Assembly: GCF_002243515.1 (NCBI RefSeq)
Contig: NZ_CP022657.1
Coordinates: 3,767,501 to 3,831,500, forward strand
DNA: 64,000 nucleotides
Source: Tumebacillus algifaecis
GTDB taxonomy: Bacteria > Bacillota > Bacilli > Tumebacillales > Tumebacillaceae
Direction: 5' to 3'
Made by a program: the position numbers and the translations under genes. Of this stretch, positions 43,014 through 52,416 are shown piece by piece. The notes beneath the pieces are model-generated. The model made no database searches and had not been told where the DNA came from. It saw only the letters and a list, made by a program, of their open reading frames with translations. Within the stretch, counting starts at the first letter, position 1. Every line of letters begins with the position of its first letter.

Positions 43014-43988
43014 CTATTTCAAGATGTAGGTCGAGAGGTCATCCAGCAGCAGGTTGGCCGCTTTGATACCACCAGCGGTGTTCCAGATCGCATCGTCAAC
43101 ACGGTGCGCTTTGCCCGCTTTTACAACGTTCAGGTTTTTGAACAGGTTGTCGTTCATCCACTCTTGTTCGGTCTTGGTGCCTTCGCCATTGCCCGTATCG
43201 TAGGTGAAGTAGAACATGATGTCGCCTTCCATTTCCGGCATGCGCTCTTTGCCGATCTCCGCGACGAAATCTTCTTTGTTCTGTGCCGCCGGACGTGCTA
43301 GGCCGAGCTCTTTAAAGATGATGCCGGAGAAGGTGTTGTTCAGGTAGAGACGAGTTTTGCCTGCCATGAAGCGAACCATCGAAACTTCGGTCTTCAGTTT
43401 ATCGCCCGCTTTTTCTTTGAACTCAGCGATGCGCTTATCCCAGGCAGCCAGTTGCTTGTCGCCTTCGTCTTTCTTGTTCAACGCTTCTGCATACAGCTTG
43501 TAGTTGATCTTCCAGTTGCCACGCAGGTCTTCTGAGAAGACGGTCGGCGCGATCGCTTTCAACTGCTCGTATACTTTCTCTTGGCGCATCTTGTTGCCCA
43601 GGATCAGGTCAGGCTTCAGCGCTGCGATCGCTTCAAGGTTCGGCTGGCTCTCGTCGCCAACCACTTGGACGCCTTCCATCTCCGATTTGATGTGCGCATA
43701 CCACGGATCACCCGTCCAGGATTTGACCGCACCAACCGGTTTGACGCCCATCGAAAGCAACGCTTCGGTGCCTTCGTTGGTCAGAACGACAACGCGCTTC
43801 GGTGTACCTTCAATCGGCGTTTCGCCCATCGAATGTTTGACCGTGTATTTTACTTCTTGTTTTGCAGGCTCTGCTCCCGGTTGCTCTTCCGATTTCGTTC
43901 CGCAGCCGGACAGGATCAGCATAGAAGATAAGAGTACCGTAAACATGGTGAAGCCGGACTTCTTCAGCCGGTTCATATTCGAAAACAT
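43014..43988 (-). CDS. Iron-siderophore ABC transporter substrate-binding lipoprotein
   Basis: The product has 324 residues. The ATG at 43988 follows GAGGGGG. The lipoprotein signal is clear: a basic N-terminus, FTMFTVLLSSMLILSGCG with the lipobox Cys at about residue 29, then an acidic/Lys linker. The mature domain has the FecB/TroA-like fold motifs RVVVLTNEGTEALLSMGVKP and LEAIAALKPDLILGNKM. It captures the ferric siderophore outside the membrane and hands it to the divergent permease operon. Fur-like boxes lie in the shared control region. Confidence 0.93.
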   Translation of the reverse strand: MFSNMNRLKKSGFTMFTVLLSSMLILSGCGTKSEEQPGAEPAKQEVKYTVKHSMGETPIEGTPKRVVVLTNEGTEALLSMGVKPVGAVKSWTGDPWYAHIKSEMEGVQVVGDESQPNLEAIAALKPDLILGNKMRQEKVYEQLKAIAPTVFSEDLRGNWKINYKLYAEALNKKDEGDKQLAAWDKRIAEFKEKAGDKLKTEVSMVRFMAGKTRLYLNNTFSGIIFKELGLARPAAQNKEDFVAEIGKERMPEMEGDIMFYFTYDTGNGEGTKTEQEWMNDNLFKNLNVVKAGKAHRVDDAIWNTAGGIKAANLLLDDLSTYILK

Positions 43989-44004
43989 TGTGTTTCCCCC
44001 TCGT

Positions 44005-44062
44005 TGAAAATGATTCTCATTTACAGCCATATCCTAACTCTTCGCAGCGTACCTTGTCAATA
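44005..44062 (-). promoter_or_regulatory. Promoter and Fur-like box of the binding-protein gene
   Basis: Minus strand TTGACA (44055-44060), 18-base spacer, TAGGAT (44031-44036). The Fur-like box TGAAAATGATTCTCATTTA (44005-44023, plus strand) overlaps the transcript start. Confidence 0.75.
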
Positions 44063-44070
44063 GGGGATTT

Positions 44071-44127
44071 TGATAATTGATAATGAGTCTCAAATTCATT
44101 GACAGGATGTTCCCCATTTTCTACACT
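44071..44127 (+). promoter_or_regulatory. Promoter and Fur-like box of the permease operon
   Basis: TTGACA (44099-44104), 17-base spacer, TACACT (44122-44127). Just upstream lies TGATAATTGATAATGAGTCTCA (44071-44092 region), rich in Fur half-sites. Confidence 0.72.
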
Positions 44128-44191
44128 AAGTAGGTATCCTCGCTACAACATGAGCAACGTCAATCAAAACCATCAGGAAGAAGGACTTATT

Positions 44192-45202
44192 ATGTTTGTA
44201 CTATTACCTAACTCTTTTGGTAAGATCGCTGGATTGTTGGCGTTGGTCGCATCGGTGATCTGCCTGTTGTTTATTTCGATCGTCTTTGGTGTGATGGACA
44301 CCACCTGGCAGACGGCCGTCGAAGCTTATACAAATTTTAGCGGTACCAATGAGCAACTCGTCATCAAAGAGGTACGCGTGCCGCGCGCGCTGATCGCCGC
44401 CGCTGTCGGGGCCTCGCTCGGTATGGTCGGGGTGTTGATGCAAACGCTGACCCGCAATCCGCTGGCCGATCCAGGTATTTTCGGGATCAATGCGGGTGCT
44501 TCGTTCTTTATCGTGCTGTCGATCTCTTTTTTCTCGGTCAACTCGCTGTCCCAGTTTGCATGGATCGCCTTTTTGGGCGCGGCGGTGAGCGGTGTGGTCG
44601 TCTATGTGCTCGGAGCGTTAGGTAAAGACGGCTTGACTCCGCTCAAGCTGACGTTGGCAGGCGCGGCGATGACCGCCCTGTTTTCTTCGATGATGCACGG
44701 GATGCTCGTCGTCAATGAACGGACGCTTGAAGAAGTGCTGTTCTGGCTGGCCGGATCGGTCGCAGGCCGCAAACTGGAATTTTTGGTATCGGTGCTTCCC
44801 TACTTGGCTGTCGGCTGGGTCGGCACGCTGTTGATCTCGGGTCAGCTCAACGTCCTGATGATGGGGGATGATGTGGCCAAAGGTCTCGGCCAGCGCACGG
44901 CGCTTTTGAAAGTGACGACCGGATTGCTGATCATCCTGCTCGCCGGTTCATCGGTCGCCGTCGCCGGTCCGATCGGTTTTGTCGGGCTCGTCATCCCGCA
45001 CATCGCCCGCTTTTTGGTCGGGATCGATCTGCGCTGGGTGCTGTTGTACAGCGCGGGACTCGGAGCGGTCCTGCTACTTGGGGCAGACATTGCTGCCCGA
45101 TGGATCACGATGCCCGACGAACTGCCACTGGGTGTGATGACAGCGCTGATCGGCGCACCGATCTTTGTGTATGTGGCACGAAAGGGGCTTAGCAGGCAAT
45201 GA
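44192..45202 (+). CDS. FecCD-family iron-siderophore permease 1
   Basis: The product has 336 residues with nine to ten helices. The ATG at 44192 was chosen for GAAGGA upstream; other in-frame ATGs upstream lack sites. Family motifs are RVPRALIAAAVGASLGMVGV, QTLTRNPLADPGIFGINAGAS and GFVGLVIPHIARFLVGIDLR. It forms the membrane channel with the next gene. The overlap with it is four bases (ATGA). Confidence 0.92.
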   Translation: MFVLLPNSFGKIAGLLALVASVICLLFISIVFGVMDTTWQTAVEAYTNFSGTNEQLVIKEVRVPRALIAAAVGASLGMVGVLMQTLTRNPLADPGIFGINAGASFFIVLSISFFSVNSLSQFAWIAFLGAAVSGVVVYVLGALGKDGLTPLKLTLAGAAMTALFSSMMHGMLVVNERTLEEVLFWLAGSVAGRKLEFLVSVLPYLAVGWVGTLLISGQLNVLMMGDDVAKGLGQRTALLKVTTGLLIILLAGSSVAVAGPIGFVGLVIPHIARFLVGIDLRWVLLYSAGLGAVLLLGADIAARWITMPDELPLGVMTALIGAPIFVYVARKGLSRQ

Positions 45203-46236
45203 AGAAATACATGACATTTCGCACCAGCAAACTGCCGATCTCCTTTCTGATCGACAGAAAAGCGCTGCTGCTCACCCTTGTGCTCGCCTTGCTTCTGTTT
45301 GTAGCCGTGGTGGTTTCCACCGGGCTTGGCACGATGTTTATCGCACCGCTCGATGTGCTGAGCGTCCTTTTTGGTGGCGGCTCACCAGGCGACCAACTGG
45401 TCGTCTTGAACCTGCGCCTGCCGCGCATTCTCGTCGCACTGCTCGTCGGGATCGGACTTGGCGTCTCCGGAGCGATCATGCAAAGCTTGATCCGCAATCC
45501 GCTCGCCTCTCCCGATATTATCGGCATCACTGGCGGCGCTTCGGTCGCCGCGGTCGCTTTCTTCACGATGGTTGAAGGTGTCAGCATCCATTATGTGCCG
45601 TTTGCAGCAATTGTCGGGGCGGCGATCGTGACGCTTCTGATCTATGTCCTGGCGTGGAAGAACGGCGTCACGCCACTGCGCCTCGTGTTGGTCGGGGTGG
45701 GCATCGGGGCCGCGATGAGTGCGCTGACGACGCTTCTGATCGTGACCGCTCCGATTCAGTTGACCGCCCGTTCGATGATCTGGCTCTCCGGTACGGTGTA
45801 TGGCTCTTCTTGGCAAAACGTGTGGACACTGCTACCGTGGACCCTCGTGTTTGTCCCGCTATCGATCATCTTTGCGCGCAGCATCAACGCCCAGCAGTTG
45901 GGCGATGAGGTGGCGACAGGCATTGGCAACCCGGTACACCGCCACCGCTTCCTGCTCTTGATGTTCTGTGTGGCGCTGGCCGGATCGGCGGTCGCAGTGG
46001 GCGGCGCGATCGGTTTTGTCGGATTGCTCGCCCCGCACATCGCCCGCAAACTGGTCGGCTCGGCGCTTGGCGCCTTGATCCCCGCAGCCGCTCTGTGCGG
46101 CGGTCTGCTCGTCGTTCTCGCCGATCTGATCGGTCGGATGGCGTTCGCTCCGCTCGACGTTCCAGCCGGAATTTTTACGGCAGCGATCGGCGCTCCGTTC
46201 TTTATCTTCCTGCTGTATAAACATCGCAATCGATAG
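45199..46236 (+). CDS. FecCD-family iron-siderophore permease 2
   Basis: The product has 345 residues. After a cytoplasmic start it has about nine helices with the same family motifs: LRLPRILVALLVGIGLGVSG, QSLIRNPLASPDIIGITGGA and GFVGLLAPHIARKLVGSALG. It pairs with permease 1 to form the importer core. The ATPase gene follows 15 bases after the stop. Confidence 0.93.
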   Translation: MKKYMTFRTSKLPISFLIDRKALLLTLVLALLLFVAVVVSTGLGTMFIAPLDVLSVLFGGGSPGDQLVVLNLRLPRILVALLVGIGLGVSGAIMQSLIRNPLASPDIIGITGGASVAAVAFFTMVEGVSIHYVPFAAIVGAAIVTLLIYVLAWKNGVTPLRLVLVGVGIGAAMSALTTLLIVTAPIQLTARSMIWLSGTVYGSSWQNVWTLLPWTLVFVPLSIIFARSINAQQLGDEVATGIGNPVHRHRFLLLMFCVALAGSAVAVGGAIGFVGLLAPHIARKLVGSALGALIPAAALCGGLLVVLADLIGRMAFAPLDVPAGIFTAAIGAPFFIFLLYKHRNR

Positions 46237-46251
46237 ATGGGAGAGATTCAC

Positions 46252-47076
46252 ATGGAGGCGTTAGAAACCAAAAACCTATCCTTGTCCTATGGCGAGGCCA
46301 CGATTATTGACAGCTTGAATCTGTCGATCCCTAAAGGAAAAGTCACCGTCTTCATCGGCAGTAACGGCTGTGGCAAATCGACACTGCTTCGCTCGTTAGC
46401 CCGCCTGCTGAAGCCCGTTTCGGGCGCCGTTTTGCTCGACGGTGAAGCGGTGGCCAAACTGCCGACGAAAGAAGTCGCCAAGCGCCTTGCCATCCTGCCG
46501 CAGGGTCCGGTCGCACCGGAAGGGTTGACCGTCCTGCAATTGGTGAAGCAAGGTCGATATCCCTACCAAAACTGGCTTCAGCAGTGGTCAGAAGCGGATG
46601 AAAAAATGGTGCGCGATGCGCTCCTCGCCACGGGAATGGCTCCCTTTGCAGAAAAAGCGGTCGATTCGCTCTCCGGCGGGCAACGGCAACGGGCCTGGAT
46701 CGCGATGACGCTCGCGCAAGGCACGAGCACGATCTTGCTCGATGAACCGACGACCTATCTCGACCTGACCCATCAGATCGAGGTGCTCGACATTTTGTTC
46801 GATTTGAACCGCACCGAACAGCGCACCATCGTCATGGTGCTGCACGATCTCAATCTTGCTTGTCGCTATGCCGATCATATCGTCGCCTTGTCCAATCAAA
46901 AAGTGTACGCACAGGGCAAGCCTGAAGAGATCATCACGACCGATCTGGTCAAAGACGTGTTCCACATGGACTGTCAGATCATCGCCGACCCGGTCTTTGG
47001 CACCCCGATGTTAGTTCCGTTTGGCAAAGGGCGTCAGGTAAAGCGTGAAGAAGCGGTCGCCCTAGCGATCGGATAA
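46252..47076 (+). CDS. Iron-siderophore ABC importer ATPase (FecE/YusV type)
   Basis: The product has 274 residues. The ATG at 46252 follows GGGAGAG. Walker [10 protein letters not shown], signature [17 protein letters not shown], Walker [13 protein letters not shown] and switch His in [16 protein letters not shown] are present, typical of the FecE/FhuC group. It powers the two permeases. Last gene of the operon; a strong terminator follows at 47082. Confidence 0.95.
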   Translation: MEALETKNLSLSYGEATIIDSLNLSIPKGKVTVFIGSNGCGKSTLLRSLARLLKPVSGAVLLDGEAVAKLPTKEVAKRLAILPQGPVAPEGLTVLQLVKQGRYPYQNWLQQWSEADEKMVRDALLATGMAPFAEKAVDSLSGGQRQRAWIAMTLAQGTSTILLDEPTTYLDLTHQIEVLDILFDLNRTEQRTIVMVLHDLNLACRYADHIVALSNQKVYAQGKPEEIITTDLVKDVFHMDCQIIADPVFGTPMLVPFGKGRQVKREEAVALAIG

Positions 47077-47081
47077 TAGAG

Positions 47082-47120
47082 AAACGGCCAGTCACTCGAT
47101 GGAGTGACTGGCCGTTTTTA
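47082..47120. terminator. Bidirectional terminator between iron importer and cobalamin operon
   Basis: Sixteen-base arms AAACGGCCAGTCACTC/GAGTGACTGGCCGTTT with a four-base loop and T run; serves two convergent operons. Confidence 0.92.
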
Positions 47121-47865
47121 GGTTGGCAGGATCGAACCAGTGCAGATCGTGCCGCAAGTTGACAACATCGCCGACGAGGATGATCGACGGGTTTTGCACC
47201 TTTTGCTCACGCGCGATCTCGGTGATCGTCTCCAAGGTGCCTTGAACGGTCACCTGCTCTGGCATCGTGCCCCAATGGATGAGTGCGACGGGCGTCTGCG
47301 GGTCGCGTCCGTGGGCGATCAATTGCTCGCAGATCAGCGGGAGATTTTTCACCCCGAGATAGAAAGCCAGCGTGTCAATCCCGGTGGCGATCTTATCCCA
47401 GCGAATGCTGGATTGCGGTTTGTTCGGAGACTCGTGCCCGGTGACGATCGCAAAGGAGGACGCGATGTGACGCTGTGTGACCGGAATGCCCGCGTAGGCA
47501 GGCGCGGCGATGCCCGCTGTGATGCCGGGCACAACCTCATAGGGGATACCGTGCTCGCGAAGGCACAGCGCCTCTTCCCCACCTCGCCCGAAGACGAACG
47601 GGTCACCGCCTTTGAGTCGCGTCACCACTTTGCCCGCTGAAGCTTGGGCCACCAGCAGGGCATTGATCTCTTCCTGCGGCAAAGAATGGCGGTCGGGGAG
47701 TTTGCCGACGTAGATCAGCTCGGCTCCCGCTTTGGCGTGTTCGAGCAGCTTGGGATTGGCCAAGCGGTCATAGAGGATCACATCCGCTTCGCGAATGCAC
47801 TCGACACCTCGCAAGGTGATCAGTTTTGGGTCACCTGGACCTGCTCCCACCAGATAGACTTTCAT
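47092..47865 (-). CDS. cobA: Uroporphyrinogen-III C-methyltransferase
   Basis: Methylates uroporphyrinogen III at C2 and C7 with SAM to make precorrin-2, the entry to the corrin and siroheme branches. The product has 257 residues, a stand-alone SUMT. Motifs are VYLVGAGPGDPKLITLRG, VTRLKGGDPFVFGRGGEE and YEVVPGITAGIAAPAYAGIP. It is the last gene of the operon and overlaps the terminator region. No precorrin-2 dehydrogenase is seen in the window. Confidence 0.95.
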   Translation of the reverse strand: MKVYLVGAGPGDPKLITLRGVECIREADVILYDRLANPKLLEHAKAGAELIYVGKLPDRHSLPQEEINALLVAQASAGKVVTRLKGGDPFVFGRGGEEALCLREHGIPYEVVPGITAGIAAPAYAGIPVTQRHIASSFAIVTGHESPNKPQSSIRWDKIATGIDTLAFYLGVKNLPLICEQLIAHGRDPQTPVALIHWGTMPEQVTVQGTLETITEIAREQKVQNPSIILVGDVVNLRHDLHWFDPANLKTASHSIE

Positions 47866-47880
47866 GTTGGTTCCCCCTTC

Positions 47881-48813
47881 TCAAGCAAGCAGCCAGTTGA
47901 TCGATAGTAAAAAAGCGAGATAAAGTGCGGTCGAAACGTACAGCATCCGGATCGTTTGCAAAATGTGATCGGGCGTGATCTCCCGAGTTGGGTCGCCCAA
48001 ATAGGCACGAAAGGATGGCACGCCGTGGTAGCGATTTTCTCCGCCGAGGCGGATGCCAAGCGCGCCTGCGACGGCCGCTTCTGCCCAGCCGCTGTTCGGG
48101 CTCGGATGCTTGCTTGCGTCGCGTCGGGCGATCTGCCAAGCGCGTTTCCCGCGGCCACCAGCGGCGAGGACGAGAAAGGGCACGGTCAGGCGGGCCGGGA
48201 TGTAGTTGGCGATATCATCAAGGCGAGCGGATGCCCAGCCCAGATGGAGGTACTTATCGTTCTTATAGCCGACCATCGAGTCGAGCGTGTTGACCGCACG
48301 GTAGGCCAAGGCGAGCGGCGCACCCCCAAGCAAGGCGTAAAACAGCGGTGCGGTGACGGCGTCCACGATGTTTTCTGCGACCGTTTCGATGCCGCCGCGA
48401 GCGATTTCCCGTTCGTCTAGATGTTCGGTGTCGCGTCCCACGATCCAAGAGAGGCGCTGACGGGCGAGCGCCAAGTCCCCTTTTTTCAACGCTTGGTACA
48501 CACCTCTTCCCGCGTCGGCAAGCCCTTTGACAGCGATGGTGGTCGAGATGAGCCAGATCTCCAGAGCGATGCTGAGCCAAGGGTGGATCGCGTACAGCAG
48601 TTGGAGCAACCAATAACTGAGTGCAAACACGCCGCCTGCGATCACCAGCGGGAACAGCGTGCCGATCAAACGCTCCGGCCATTTGCTGCGCTGGCGTTTG
48701 GAAAGCAGGCGGTCAAGTTGAGTGATCGCTTTGCCCATCCAGACCACAGGATGTGGCAACCAACGCGGATCGCCGACGAGCAGATCGATCAAGTAGGCGA
48801 GGGCAAGGTTCAT
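47881..48813 (-). CDS. cbiB: Adenosylcobinamide-phosphate synthase
   Basis: Integral membrane enzyme that attaches (R)-1-amino-2-propanol phosphate to adenosylcobyric acid. The product has 310 residues with four to five helices and the family start MNLALAYLIDLLVGDPRWLP and HPVVWMGKAI, then RGGIETVAENIVDAVTAPLF. GAAAGGAGG lies before the ATG. It lies 15 bases before cobA. Confidence 0.93.
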   Translation of the reverse strand: MNLALAYLIDLLVGDPRWLPHPVVWMGKAITQLDRLLSKRQRSKWPERLIGTLFPLVIAGGVFALSYWLLQLLYAIHPWLSIALEIWLISTTIAVKGLADAGRGVYQALKKGDLALARQRLSWIVGRDTEHLDEREIARGGIETVAENIVDAVTAPLFYALLGGAPLALAYRAVNTLDSMVGYKNDKYLHLGWASARLDDIANYIPARLTVPFLVLAAGGRGKRAWQIARRDASKHPSPNSGWAEAAVAGALGIRLGGENRYHGVPSFRAYLGDPTREITPDHILQTIRMLYVSTALYLAFLLSINWLLA

Positions 48814-48882
48814 CGGTACGTCCCTCCTTTCGAGGCAGCGGTGATCAGCAGATAAGGCAGGAGCGAACGATCAGCGACGGTG

Positions 48883-49554
48883 CTAGGCATGTTCGTGCCG
48901 CTCCCGCAAGGAGATCAGCAACGATTGGTAGACCGTGTCGGCGATCGCACTGCCAAGTTCGGTCGCCAGTCCCGCATACTGGTGGATACCTTCGTATAGC
49001 GGGTTCTGTGTGGCGGCGACGATCACCGCATCGGTGGTCGTTCCCGTCGCGAATCGACCACTGCCATCATGGATCGTCACTCCGCTGTCTTGCAGGGCGG
49101 CCGCCTTCGCCTCGGTGATGGTGATGACCGCATTGATCAGCGCGGCTTCGGTCAAGCGACCATCGATGGCGACGATGATGTTGATCGTGCCAGCTCGGTA
49201 GCCAGGATAGGTTTTACGTGCCACACCTGCGCGGGCGGCGTTGCCAACTCCGGCGGTGACATACGACTGCAAGCGGAACTGGTCGCCGCTGGCAGCCCTT
49301 TCGACCACGTCGTCAACGTCTGCCGCTGTCATCATCGCGGCCGTCTCGTCGATCGTCAGGCCGAGGTCAAGAACGCGGTGTTCCAAGTCGAGCCAAGGGT
49401 CGTCCGAACTGTAGCCGTGCGGCACCTGGGCGTTGACGATGTATGATTTCTGCTGACAGCCCCCGCCGAACAGCGCCGAACTCACCGTCTGAAAAGGTCT
49501 GTCTGCGGAGATGATCAAGGCACCTCCGGCCACTTGGCGATGAAACGGGCTCAC
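48883..49554 (-). CDS. cbiZ: Adenosylcobinamide amidohydrolase
   Basis: Salvage enzyme that removes the aminopropanol arm of cobinamides, returning cobyric acid to the pathway. The product has 223 residues. The GTG at 49554 overlaps the cobQ stop (GTGA) and follows GGGGTG; the longer upstream frame lies inside cobQ. Visible features are AALFGGGCQQKSYIVNAQVP, the middle MMTAADVD and the C-terminal TGTTTDAVIVAATQ. CbiZ is common in archaea and rarer in bacteria. It is unusual here because the operon also makes cobinamide de novo. Confidence 0.88.
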   Translation of the reverse strand: MSPFHRQVAGGALIISADRPFQTVSSALFGGGCQQKSYIVNAQVPHGYSSDDPWLDLEHRVLDLGLTIDETAAMMTAADVDDVVERAASGDQFRLQSYVTAGVGNAARAGVARKTYPGYRAGTINIIVAIDGRLTEAALINAVITITEAKAAALQDSGVTIHDGSGRFATGTTTDAVIVAATQNPLYEGIHQYAGLATELGSAIADTVYQSLLISLRERHEHA

Positions 49555-51059
49555 GCTTGCTTCACCCCGTTCCAGTTGTTGAGGATGGTGTAGATCCGCT
49601 CCATGTCCAAATGCTGGCGAAGATGGGCAGCCAATTTTTGATAGCTGTCCTCGCGGCGCTCCGCTTCCCCTGTCACCTCGTCGCCGCACGGAGGCAGTCC
49701 TTTTTCCGATCGAATCGCATTGAGGTAGGCGCGGGTGAAGGCGCGGTTTTGGAACAGACCGTGGAGGTAGGTGCCGAAAACTTTGCCGTCTGCCGAAACC
49801 GCTCCATCCTGCTCGCCTGAGTCAAATTGCAAGAAAGGTTCAGCCGCATGACGCTCGGTGCGGCCAAGGTGGATTTCGTAGCCTTCGACCTCGACTCCTT
49901 GGAAGGAGCCGAGCAGTTGGCCCGCATTGCGGACAGTGCGTTTTTCTGCGTGAAACGTGGTCGAGGTGGCCAACAGACCGAGTCCGTCGAGCGTGCCGCG
50001 AATAGATTCGACATGCTCCGGATCGTACAGCGTCTCCCCCAGCATCTGAAAACCGCCGCAGATGCCTGCGATATGGCTCCCTCGTTCATGGGCGCTGCGA
50101 ATCGCTTCGGCAAGCCCCTGTTCTTGCAGCCAGATCAGGTCCTCCACCGTGTTCTTACTGCCCGGCAACACGATCAGGTCGGGGTCACCAAAGCCGCGCA
50201 GAGACGTGATGTAGCGAACGCTGGTGCTAGGCTCTTCCTGCAACGGCGAGATGTCGGTGAAGTTGGAAATGCGCGGTAGCTTGATCACCGCAATGTCGAG
50301 GTCGGCGCCCGTGCGGTCCCTTTTCTTCAATTTGAGGGCGTCGAGCGCAAGCGAATCCTCCGGATCGATGTCATGCTCAAAATGCGGGATGACGCCCAAC
50401 ACCGGGATTCCCGTGCGCTGTTCGAGCCACTCCAGCCCACTGTCGAGCAGTTCTTTGTTGCCGCGAAATTTGTTGATGATAAAACCTTGAACGCGCGCGC
50501 GCTCATGCGGGTCGAGCAGTTCAAGGGTGCCGACGATCGAGGCGAACACACCGCCGCGTTCAATATCGGCGGCGAGTAAGACTGGGCAGTCGAGCAGGTC
50601 GGCCATGCGCATGTTGGCGATGTCGCGGTCTTTGAGGTTGATCTCAGCCGGACTTCCCGCGCCTTCGACGACGAGCATGTTGTAATCCTGCGCGAGGCGG
50701 GAGATCGACTCCTCGATCTTCGGCATGACGGTCGGCACAAACTGACTGCGGTAGGAGAACGCCTCCATGTCCGCATGGTGGCGCCCGTGGACGATCACTT
50801 CGGAGACCATGTAGGCCTTCGGTTTGAGCAGGATCGGGTTCATATCGACCGTCGCTTCGATGTTGCACGCTTCCGCCTGCACGCCTTGGGCGCGCCCGAT
50901 CTCACCGCCATCTTGGGTGATGTAGGAGTTAAGCGCCATGTTTTGCGATTTGAACGGGGCGACGCGGTGGCCGTCTTCGTAGAAAATGCGGCACAGGCCG
51001 GTGCAGAGCAGACTTTTGCCCGCATCGGACGTGGTGCCTTGGATCATGATGCTTTTCAT
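49551..51059 (-). CDS. cobQ: Cobyric acid synthase
   Basis: ATP- and glutamine-dependent amidation of four side chains of adenosylcobyrinic acid a,c-diamide. The product has 502 residues. The N-terminal P-loop-like IQGTTSDAGKSLLCTGL, an ATPase half, then a class I glutamine amidotransferase with the active Cys in HIAGICGGFQMLGETL and the His in TYLHGLFQ. It overlaps the cobC stop by four bases and cbiZ by four. Corresponds to CbiP in anaerobic nomenclature. Confidence 0.95.
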   Translation of the reverse strand: MKSIMIQGTTSDAGKSLLCTGLCRIFYEDGHRVAPFKSQNMALNSYITQDGGEIGRAQGVQAEACNIEATVDMNPILLKPKAYMVSEVIVHGRHHADMEAFSYRSQFVPTVMPKIEESISRLAQDYNMLVVEGAGSPAEINLKDRDIANMRMADLLDCPVLLAADIERGGVFASIVGTLELLDPHERARVQGFIINKFRGNKELLDSGLEWLEQRTGIPVLGVIPHFEHDIDPEDSLALDALKLKKRDRTGADLDIAVIKLPRISNFTDISPLQEEPSTSVRYITSLRGFGDPDLIVLPGSKNTVEDLIWLQEQGLAEAIRSAHERGSHIAGICGGFQMLGETLYDPEHVESIRGTLDGLGLLATSTTFHAEKRTVRNAGQLLGSFQGVEVEGYEIHLGRTERHAAEPFLQFDSGEQDGAVSADGKVFGTYLHGLFQNRAFTRAYLNAIRSEKGLPPCGDEVTGEAERREDSYQKLAAHLRQHLDMERIYTILNNWNGVKQA

Positions 51060-51610
51060 CGCAGATCTCCTTCCGTGAGCATTAGGATGGCGTGTCCGCC
51101 TGGCGGAAGTTGCAAGGTCTGAAACATTGCGGTGTCGCGGTGCCCATATTTGGCTAAAAGCCAGCGCAACGGTCCACCGTGCGAGACGGCGGCGATCGTT
51201 TGCTTGGGGTGGACGATGAGCATCTCGTGGAGCCAGTCGGTCAAGCGGCTGTCGAGTTGTTGCAACGTCTCACCACCGGGCGGCGCGAGGTGCCAAGGAT
51301 CGTCGTACCACGCGAAGAGGTGAGCGCGGTCTGCGATCTCGTCATAGGTCTGCGCTTCCCAAGCGCCAAAATGCAACTCGGAAAGGCGAGGGTCAGCCTG
51401 CAAATTGATCCCCAGATGCTTGGCGGTGTCGCGGGTGCGTTGGTAAGGACTGTGGTAGATGGTCGCGATGTCATGTTCGGCGAGCGTCTGGCGAAGTCGA
51501 ACGGCTTGTTGGCGACCCGTTTCATTGAGCGGGACATCGGTGTGTCCGATGTAGCGGCGTTGCACGTTGGCGTCCGTTTCGCCATGTCGAATGAGCAACA
51601 GGGTCGTCAT
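51056..51610 (-). CDS. cobC: Alpha-ribazole phosphatase
   Basis: Histidine phosphatase that removes the 5'-phosphate of alpha-ribazole (or the cobalamin phosphate) in lower-ligand assembly. The product has 184 residues. The ATG at 51610 overlaps the cobS stop (ATGA); the longer upstream frame is inside cobS. The N-terminal LLIRHGETDANVQRRYIGHT carries the catalytic His, and AVSHGGPLRWLLAK the second His. Related to phosphoglycerate mutases, but its place in the operon fixes the role. Confidence 0.92.
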   Translation of the reverse strand: MTTLLLIRHGETDANVQRRYIGHTDVPLNETGRQQAVRLRQTLAEHDIATIYHSPYQRTRDTAKHLGINLQADPRLSELHFGAWEAQTYDEIADRAHLFAWYDDPWHLAPPGGETLQQLDSRLTDWLHEMLIVHPKQTIAAVSHGGPLRWLLAKYGHRDTAMFQTLQLPPGGHAILMLTEGDLR

Positions 51611-52416
51611 GCGAGCAAGCACCCGAGCAGAAAGGTCACTTCTGCCAGTTCGCACAAGGCACCGTAGACATCGCCTGTCAAACCGCCGATCTTGCGCTTC
51701 GCCGTGGCGATCAGCATCCAGCAGGCGAGCACAGAAATGAGCAGTGCCCCTTTTAGCAAAAACAGAGCGGGAAGCGCAAGCACCAGCGGCCACAGTTGAT
51801 ACCAGACCGGGCGCGTCCGCAACGTTTGCGCGAGGCCGTCAGCCCGCGCATACGGAAATGCGTACAAAGCGACCAACATCACCGCGCGGCCCCAAACGGT
51901 GGCCATGAGCAGTCCAAGCCATAGCTCAGTACCGTGCAGATGCGCGAGGACCATCGCTTTGTTCCCGAGCAACAGCACCGCCGCCAGCACGCCCATCCCG
52001 CCGACGCGCGAGTCTTTCATGATCTCCAACACCCGTTCCCGCGGGCGATGGCTGCCAAAACCGTCTGCCGTGTCCATCAGCCCATCGAGGTGCAAACCCC
52101 CGGTGAGATAGACCCACAGCGTGACGAGGAGCATGGCGAGCACGAACGGAGGCAATCGGTCTTCCAACAACAGGGCGACGCAGGCCAGCACGCCTCCAAG
52201 CACGACTCCTACCACTGGATACAACGGTGAGCTGTGCCGCCATGCCGCAGGATCAAGCTGCTTGGGAACTGGAATGCGCGTCAAAAACGCGATCGCGTGC
52301 CAGAAGGCATGAAGGTACAGCTTGAGCGACATCGCTTCCCGCTCGGCTTTCCCGCCCTCTTGCTCTGCAAGCGATCCGTCGGCGCGACGCTCATGCCCGT
52401 CGAGAGGTGTGCTCAT
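51607..52416 (-). CDS. cobS: Adenosylcobinamide-GDP ribazoletransferase (cobalamin synthase)
   Basis: Membrane enzyme joining adenosylcobinamide-GDP with alpha-ribazole (phosphate). The product has 269 residues by the ATG at 52416, which overlaps the cobU stop (ATGA). An alternative ATG at 52332 would give 241 residues and lacks the odd charged first 28. The family motif GGLHLDGLMDTADGFGSHRP (Asp-rich, Mg binding) is visible, with five to six helices. Overlaps cobC by four bases. Confidence 0.92.
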   Translation of the reverse strand: MSTPLDGHERRADGSLAEQEGGKAEREAMSLKLYLHAFWHAIAFLTRIPVPKQLDPAAWRHSSPLYPVVGVVLGGVLACVALLLEDRLPPFVLAMLLVTLWVYLTGGLHLDGLMDTADGFGSHRPRERVLEIMKDSRVGGMGVLAAVLLLGNKAMVLAHLHGTELWLGLLMATVWGRAVMLVALYAFPYARADGLAQTLRTRPVWYQLWPLVLALPALFLLKGALLISVLACWMLIATAKRKIGGLTGDVYGALCELAEVTFLLGCLLA

